Position numbers and translations under genes: made by a program
Notes under the pieces: generated by a model
The model's input: the letters and a program-made list of their open reading frames with translations, nothing else
What the model was told of the DNA's origin: nothing
The model's database searches: none
Source: Bicyclus anynana
Taxonomy: Eukaryota > Arthropoda > Insecta > Lepidoptera > Nymphalidae
DNA length: 64,000 bases
Direction of reading: 5' to 3'
Assembly (NCBI RefSeq): GCF_947172395.1
Contig: NC_069086.1
Coordinates: forward strand, 14,645,572-14,709,571
Part shown: one piece after another, positions 52,101-61,100 of the stretch
Position numbering within the stretch: position 1 is the stretch's first letter
Layout: each line of letters starts with the position of its first letter

Positions 52101-55100
52101 TTTTCTTTACTTAATGGTACAAACTTAGGATTTGACTACTGTCATGATGGAAATCCAGCCAGCCACATCAGCGTTGGACCACACATGTAAGATTTTGAAG
52201 TGTTACTTCTACCGCACGCACGACTTGGGGAGTAAGCAGGTGAATGCTTTACGAAAGTGTAAGAAGCATGTTGCCATCTACATCAGCAGTGTTTGTTATT
52301 TTAAACTGTCAGTAGATGGCGTTTGTAGAGAACTTTGAAACAATCCATTTTTGTACAGTAACACCTGTTGCGAAACTGTTATGCCTTGGCTCATAGATGG
52401 CACTTTGTTTTTTAATTTTGAAAAAAGTCTATTTTTATTACTTAATGGTATTATCATGTTAGAAAGCAATGATGACTAGGTATAATCTTGGCAAATTAAA
52501 CTACGGATTCTATTTAACTTTAATTGGACAAGGTTCCATCCAACGCTGAAGCTATGACAAACCTTGTCAACCTAAGCTAAGATCATAATCCTGGATGTCA
52601 TAAGTAACTTATCCATTATTTTACAGCAATATCGAGCAATGGGCGAGACCTGACGGTTGATTTTCCTCAACAGCCAGGCTGGACTGGACAAGTCAGTGAA
52701 ATGGAATTGGTTACTGATCAATGTAAGTGGCATTCTTCTACACGTTACATACAGTTTAACTATTTTCCAAGATAAATGAAAAAGTCTCTCCTAAATTTGC
52801 AGCTATTGGACCCTGATTAATAATAATTAAAGCCGCATTGATTTTATAATAATGATTTTTGTGTAGCGGAGTGGGGAGAAAGTGCAGGTGGCAGCGCGGT
52901 GGGATGGCGCGGCGCCGTGCGTGCCGTGCGCGTGTCGTCGTGCCGACCCGGTGCGGGCGCGCGTCGCCTGTTGGACTCGCAGCCGCATACGTACTGGCAG
53001 AGCTCCAGTGGAACGGGCCAAGTACGTATCTTGATGAGAGCCATCGTACCATTTGAGGCATAAAAAAGAAGATGTCCCACTTTTCATACATTGTTTGCCC
53101 CAGACAAAAAAAGTTAATGCATCACAATGAAACTCTTACCTTTGGGTTGTTTGTAAAGTTTATAATGAGACAATAAAATTTATAATTAATCTAGATTATT
53201 TTTGATCCTAGATAGCAGGGTGATTGCGTATTGCTTATCATAACATCTCACATAATACCTATGTAGAAGGTAAAACTTAAAATTATTTTAAAACCCGCTA
53301 TTTTCTAGATTTCTGTGTATGTATTTCAATATAAAAATTGTAAGGTAACTTTAGCACATTTAGGTCTCTTGATATTTTTCATTTCACTCGGGGCAATTTT
53401 AGGACATTTTTTTAATTATCACCAATACCTACTTCATTTTCCCATTTAATTAAGTGTTAAGTTAGTACTGGATACGACATTAATCCAATAGCCTGTAAAC
53501 CCACGACTTCTTAGTGTCGATTGTGGCCCATTAATTAGTCTTAATACTCTAGTAATAATTTTCATCATGTTGCCAGCATTGGATCCGCGTGGAGATGCGC
53601 TGCGGAGTCCGCATCCGGCGGCTGGGGTTAGGCGTGGCGGGAGGCGCGCACGGCCCGGCGGCGCTGTCGGTGCGTGCGGGCAACAGCTTCGAGGACTCCG
53701 CGCTGGCGCCGCTCGCCGCTGTACCGTGCACGCCCGCGCCGCCATCTAGAGACCGCCCGCCTACACACTTGGCGCAGATACAGCTGCTGTCTGATTGCAA
53801 ACAGGTATTTACCTCGGGGCGTGCGGATTAGTACGCTGGGTAGGGATCTGCAGCTGGATAAGGAGGGTGCTGGCATGGCGGGTGGTGAACAGCTTCTACC
53901 GAATAATGCCTGGGTCGAGTTTGTGCTTACGCACCATTTGGCTAGAACAACGTGTGAGCCAGCCTACTGAGCCACAGTAGGCTGGGTCTTTGCGTGCGTA
54001 TCAGTATGCTGGGTTTGTCCGCGCTCGTCAGTAGGCTGGGTCTTTGCGTGCGCATCAGTATGCTGGGGTAGTCCGCGCGCATCAGTAGGCTGGGTCTTTG
54101 CGTGCGCATCAGTATGCTGGATTTGTGCGCGCGCACAGTAGGCTAGGTCTTTGCGTGCGCATTAGTAGGAACTTGTAGATTTTTCAGGTATACCTAATGA
54201 AACCTAACACATGTTTCAATTTATTTTTCAGTATTATCCATGCATAGAAATCGGAATCAAACAAAATAGAAACGTAAACGCGGATTGCAGAGTCCACGGT
54301 CTTTATATCACGGGTTTCAGGCCAAATCCTTTATACACGGAGATATTGGGAGTAAGTATCTTGAACATACTTGTACAATAAGTTGTTATAAATCATTTAA
54401 TTTATTAATTTTTATTTGTTATTTTTTTAGAGTATGAATTTCGTAGCTGAAGACTGGATGGAGAAAGATAACTCGACAAGCACAGTCTCAACTGACAACA
54501 ACCCTCCATTGTTACCCAATGACTGTCCCAAGGTAAATGAAAAATGTTTATATTAATATTATCGTACTAACAACTCGACACCTTTTTGGCAACCTGAATT
54601 TTTGATTTAATTGTTCAAATCGATCCCATATTAGTTCATGTTTGGTTCGTAGTTAGATTTAGATCAATGTATTTTTAAACAATTTATATTAGTTTGACTT
54701 GTGTCTATGTATAGTCGGATGCAATATTTATGACGTTTCGGGACATTAAGCTGCGCAATACAAGATTTTAGGTGTCTGCGGTAAAGTAAGGGCGTGCGCC
54801 TCCCTATCACCCGAAGTCGCCTCACGCGTAATCTGCGACATCATAGAGATTGCATCCGACTCAAATTAGGCTGGGGCCCTTCGGCATAGAAGTGTTTAAG
54901 GCCTTTTTGAAAATTAAAAAAAAAACGAATTATACTAACATTTTTTACTAAGAATGACCATTTATCATAGGTAATCAAATGATTGAATATGATATAATAT
55001 GTTAGACATTAATGATATTAGAATGTTGTTGGTTTTTTGGTTACAATTACGATAACGGTTTCTTTTGGGATTCCTGTTGAGCTAAATCTTCTATTTGGTT

Positions 55101-58100
55101 ACTTAAAGTCAACATTTTGAAGGATTTTGATATTGTCAGTCCTTCGGGGCCCCCTGAGAATGGGGGTCCTAGGCACGGGCCTCGTGTGCCCCTATGGTAA
55201 AGACGGTATTGACTGTATGTAACCATAACACTAACCAATTCCTTTATACTTGACTTATTTATTAATTGTTTAACCCTTAAATGAACCAAAATTAACTTGC
55301 ATGGACCTCCAAGCACAACGATCTCGAACCGCCAGCATCCAGCGGCTCCCTGCAACCCACTTGATATCCTCGGTCCACCTAGTGGGGGGTCGACAAACAC
55401 TGCGCTTTCCGGTGCGGGGCCGCTATTTCAGCACCTTGAGACCCCAACGTCCATCGGCTCTTCGAACTATGAGGATTGCCCATTGCCATTGCAGCTTTGC
55501 GACTCGCTAAGCTATATCAGTGAATTTGGTTCGTCTGCGGATCTCCTCATTCCTGATTCGATCACGCACAGAAACTCCAAGCATAGCTCGCCAAAATTAT
55601 CTAATGTTTATTTTTTCAAGGTGTATGTATGGGGTTTGAACGATAAAGACCAACTGGCTGGTGTCAAGGGCTCCAAAGTGAAGGTGCCTGTGTTTTCTCC
55701 AGTGATCAGTGCTTTACGTCCGGTACATATAGCGGGCGGCTCTAAAACATTGTTCATTGTATCACACGACGGAAAGGTAATTAACTAAATTATTACACTT
55801 ACGTTATCAATCCATATTCGGCTCACTGCTGAACTCGAGTCTCCTCTCAGAATGAGAGGGGTTAGGCCAATAGTCCACCACGCTGGCCCAATGCGGGTTG
55901 GCAGACTTCACACGCGCAGAGAATTAAGAAAATTATCTGGTATGCAGGTTTCCTCACGATGTTTTCCTTCACCGTTTGAGACACGTGATATTCAATAAAA
56001 TTGCACATAACTGAAAAGTTGGAGGTGCATGCCCCGGACCGGATTGGAACCCACACCCTCCGGAATCGGAGGCAGAGGTCATCACGGCTATTTCACTTAA
56101 ACAACCATAATTTTTAAATAGCGTTCTAAATGTAGGAAGCCGACGCCGTAAATCGCCCTTGAGAACAAATTAATTATCTTTTAAAGGCTAACTCAGGGCC
56201 AGGCATTTTTTTTAAATATTTGCCATATCTTTTTAAATATGACCAATATTCCCATTCCCCTCCCAACTAGTCGGGAAAGTCTGTATTGAGAGTGGGTAAA
56301 TATACCTACTAACGGGGTGGGGATCGAACCACCACCCCTCGGTGATGAGTCCGACCGCTCTTACCGTTGAGATATTGAGGCATTCCCCACTAATGATTGC
56401 TTGATGACTACGATGAATATAGTAAAAATGTAAAATGTCATGGCTTTTTAAGCAAGATGCTCTGGATTATTAAACATTTGTCAGATTTTTAAAAGCACAT
56501 AGACCTCTGTCTTCGAGACAGAGATTTTTATAGACAGATAATTTTACTGTAGACAGAATAGCTCTACAATTCGTAAATTGTAAAGGCTTTGGATGCAATG
56601 GTAAGATGACAGACCATAAGTGCGTTTGTGTAGAAACTGAAGGTTAGTTTCGTTAAAGAAGGTCTCTTAAGTTTTATGACAGGCATCCATGAATACTAAA
56701 ACCCGTTTGATGCGATGCGTATCAAACGCATTATAACGGATATAGTATTCATTCTATAGAAAAAAGTCATAGAAAGAAAGAAAGAAAAATATTTTTATTT
56801 TTAGTACACACACTACAAGTGCGTCTACTGATCCGCATCGTACGGATAGCACAGAACGGATTTCATCTACCGTAAAAATCCGTTGCGCCCGATACGTACG
56901 ATGCGGATCAGAGGACGCCTGCCACTACACACCATCGCGTTGCCTATCCATTAACGATTAATGTAATACATTGTGATGTGTGGCACAACTTTTAAATAAA
57001 CATCTTTTATTTCTTTCTTTCTGTCTTTCAAACACTTGACTGTACAACTTACCACTACATACAAAGCCAAACAGACTTTCAAAAGTAGACAAACTAAACA
57101 TATGTAAATATGAATTTGATTTCTAGAGATTGTACTTTTATGTTTTGAATATATTAGCTATACGCTTGCGGCGAAGGCACAAATGGTAGACTAGGTCTCG
57201 GGCACAGCAACAACGTGTCGACGCCGCGTGCCAACCCGTACCTATCCCACGTGCTGGTACGACGAGTAGCCGTACACTCTGGTGGAAAACACGCTTTGGC
57301 TCTAACCGCTGATGGCAAGGTATTTTGGAAATCGTTATATATTTTCAAACTTGGTTTTAAAAAGATTTTTTTTTTTTTATTTAATATTTCAATCTCTTAA
57401 GGAAAAGGCTCAGATAAAAATAAATATTGCGAAATGAATCGATATCGAAAAGTGTATTCTCATTTATTTCCTTTTATTTTCAATATCAAAATCATATCAA
57501 AATCATGAGGAGAAGTTGGATGTATTTTTTTTATCTCATAAAAAGTGAAAGCTCCCCAAAGTCGCGAAATGTCTTGTTATGGTCAAACTTAACTTTTTTT
57601 TTTATTTTTTTATTGGTTCATTAAATTAATGCTACATTCAATTTACAATAGGTGTATTCTTGGGGCGAAGGTGAAGATGGCAAACTGGGGCAAGGCAACC
57701 GTTTGACGTTGGAGGCGCCGCGTATCATCGAGTCTCTGTCGGGCGAGCGAGTGGTGGGCATAGCGTGCGGGTCCGCACACAGCGCTTGCGTAACGGCGAG
57801 GGGACATCTGTACACGTGGGGCCTGGGGGAGTATGGACGGCTGGGTCATGGGGACGATGCGATACAGCTTTTGCCCAAAATGGTAAGCATAAGAAACATT
57901 GTGTTGTGTATGTTTTGCTTTATACATGCATATCATGTTTTACGGTGAAGGAACATCTATGCACAAAGGGCCTGGGAAAGTATGGACGGTTGGGCCGTGG
58001 GGATAACGTCATACAACTTTTGTTTAAAATGGTAAGCAGAAGAAACATTGAAATGTTTTGCTTTATAACTGAAGCAATATCATGTGTCACGGCAAAGGGA

Positions 58101-61100
58101 CATCTGACCACGTGGTATTTAGCAAAGTGCGGGAGGTTTAGCTATTGTTATGACAACCTATTATCATCATCACCCAGTGCGTAGTGCGTAATAAAGAAGA
58201 CATCTGTACATGTGAGGCCTGGGGGAGTATAGACAGTTGGGCCATGACGTCTTACAACTTTTGTCCAAAATGGTAAGCAGAAGACACATTGACTTAAGTG
58301 TTTTGATACATAACCGATCCTCATCATCCAACACATGGAGGGCATCGGTCGGTACCATCTGAGACATTCTAACATTGAATTTACTATTACGTTACGATGC
58401 CATAGCCATACGCTAGTCTGTCATCTCAACTGTTGATAAGATACGATTCTGTCTAATATAAAAGTGCCAGCCTCAGTTTAGGGTGGAATAATTAAAAGAA
58501 CCTTCTGGTTATTAAATCAACGACAACCAACGAACCAACGATACCAACGATATATGATGCAAGAATTAAGCAAATTCACTACTGCTAAAGGTCCAATATA
58601 TTATTACAGGTTGAAGCATTAGCTGGATTCAGGGTCGTACAAGTGGCGTGCGGCTCTCGGGACGCGCAAACATTGGCTCTCACAGCATGTGGAAAGGTTT
58701 TCTCATGGGGAGATGGTGACTTTGGAAAATTAGGTATAGGTAGTTTCACTCATGTTTCCGCACGACGCTATGTAGTACGTATGCTGGTTTGTACCGACGC
58801 TGCTTCTTAATAAAGTGATGTACAAACTTCGTATCGATTAATTCCCTTCGTGGTTTTTTAGGTCGGGGTGGTTCGGATGGTTGTGCTGTGCCGATGAATG
58901 TGGAAAGACTGAACACGTTGGGGGTTATTCAAGTGGAATGCGGCGCACAGTTCAGTTTGGCTTTAACTAGGGATGGAGAGGTATGTTTGATCTCTTTAGT
59001 TCGCAAACACTTTCTTTGGAACTCGAAATTTTTGCGTAAAATATTCTTTTTTCCTCTAGTGTAACTTGACTGTAGTGTACGTACTTTAGGAGTATACTTC
59101 TAAGTAGCGACACTTGCTTTCCCAGACGACAAAAAATCGTGCTATAACGAGGCAAGCTAAAATACATGAACAACCTTTCCTGTACTAAGTTATCAGTGTT
59201 GTCAATTTGTTTACATTCTTATATCGCTTAGTTAACATTACTATAATAATGAGTGAATTAAAGTTTGTCAATTATAAAAATTCTAGCGGACCCGGTCAAG
59301 CTTCGCTTTGACTTATGTGCACTTACTTTTTCCCTACCCGTGGCAACTTCACTATATTGGTTAGTACAGTTATGCAAGTAAACTGCAGCTGATTATAATA
59401 AAAAAATGTATGTCAGGTTTGGACCTGGGGCAAGGGCGATTACTTCCGGCTGGGGCACGGCTGCGACGCGCACGTGCGCCGCCCCACCATCGTGGAGGCG
59501 CTGCGCGGGCGCCGCGTCGTGCACGTGGCGGTCGGCGCGCTGCATTGCTTGGCTGTTACTAGTGAGAACCAGGTGCGTATTATATTGTACAACTTGCTGA
59601 CATTTTCCTGCGGCAAGTGCTAAATTTTATAGTATAAAAAAAAACGAATAAGTTTTTTTTTATACTATAAAATTTAGCACTTGACTACAATCTCAATCAA
59701 TCACCTGATGGTAAGTGATGATGCAATCTAAGATGGAAGCGGGCTAACTTGTTAGGAGGAGGATGAAAATCCACACTCCTTTCTGTTTCTACACGGTATC
59801 GTAACGGAACGCTAAATCACTTGGCGGTACGTCTTTGCCGGTAGGGTGGTAACTAGCCACGGCCAAAGCTTCCCACAAGCTAGGCCTAGACCAATTAAGA
59901 ACACCTCAATAGGCCCGGCCGAGGACCGAACCCTGGATCTCTGTCTTGTAAATCCACCGCGCATACCACTGCGCCACGGAGGCCGTCGAAAAAATTCGTC
60001 AACTTATCTCAGAATACATAAAACACCAAAAGCCACGTTCGTCGTTCAGCCGACGTTATAAAGCTCGCATTGTGTGCAAAAATTGTACCCGTCACACAAC
60101 ACGGCATACACAGAGTGAAAACATACATACAGCCGAACGTAGAACCTCCTCCTTTTTGGAAGTCTGTTAAAAATCTGAGCTTATCATCTATTCCTTATAC
60201 ACACATGTCCTCTTTCACACGCTCCAACTATCTCTTCTTTGCCTTCCTTTAGCCTTCCTCTCCTCTCGTGTCCTACTACTTGTAACTTTGCCATCCCTCC
60301 CTCCCTTTCGTCCCAACCCTACGGATTTATTTTTATGAGATTATCTTCTGGTTGCATGTTAGGCCTACTGAAGGCATTTGAGTCATGATGATGATGATTA
60401 CGATTACTTCAATAAGGTCTGGGCTTGGGGTGACAACGACCACGGGCAACAAGGCAACGGAACAACGTGCGTCAACCGGCGGCCGGCACTGGTTGCGGGC
60501 GTGGAGGGTGTGCAGAGAGCCGCCGCGGGGTCGTCGCACTCGGCCGCGTGGGCACTGCGACCGACCGCCTCGCCCGACGTGCAGACCCCTCACTTCGCGC
60601 CTTTGCCCTTCCCCACTCTAAAAGACCCCCTGGGAGCGCATAGCCTTGGTAAGTATGCCGCGGGATCATTGCACTCAGCCACGTAAATATACTCGAAAAT
60701 TACTGTATTTTATAGGATTTTATAGGATAGGATTTTCAAAACGTAACAAATTAATATATAATATGTCATGATTTTCTGTAAATTGGTGGCAAAAATATCA
60801 TATTTTTAAATGTGTCTCAATTGTTTTACATTTTGTTGAAAGGGTCAGAAATGCGGGCGGCAGGCATCTGCTTTATAAATATAATGATTTTAAATTCTCA
60901 TCATATTTTGTACTTCATCTAACGGCAATATTAAAACCACATTGTTTTTAGGTCTCTACTCAGATGAAATCTCAGTAGAAGAGCCGCAAGGGCCGCGCCC
61001 TTCGTTAGCTGCCGCGGCGCTGTCTCTCGAGCCGCCGGTAGCGGTTCAACACGCGCTGTCTTTGATACTTCTTGCATTACATATTACTCAGGTAATGTAT

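Noticed and set aside
52240..52262. Copy of the exon 47 end (TTACGAAAGTGTAAG)
   Set aside because: Only 15 identical bases, which is expected by chance in a window of this size.
53446..53876. Several overlapping 80-99 codon frames on both strands
   Set aside because: Shadows of the very GC-rich DOC exon 52, where stop codons are rare in every frame.
53950..54175. CRISPR-like array
   Set aside because: The units are contiguous with no unique spacers; this is a minisatellite in an animal intron.
59925..59987. Possible tRNA gene on the minus strand
   Set aside because: SINE head without a full acceptor stem, and followed by SINE body and tail.
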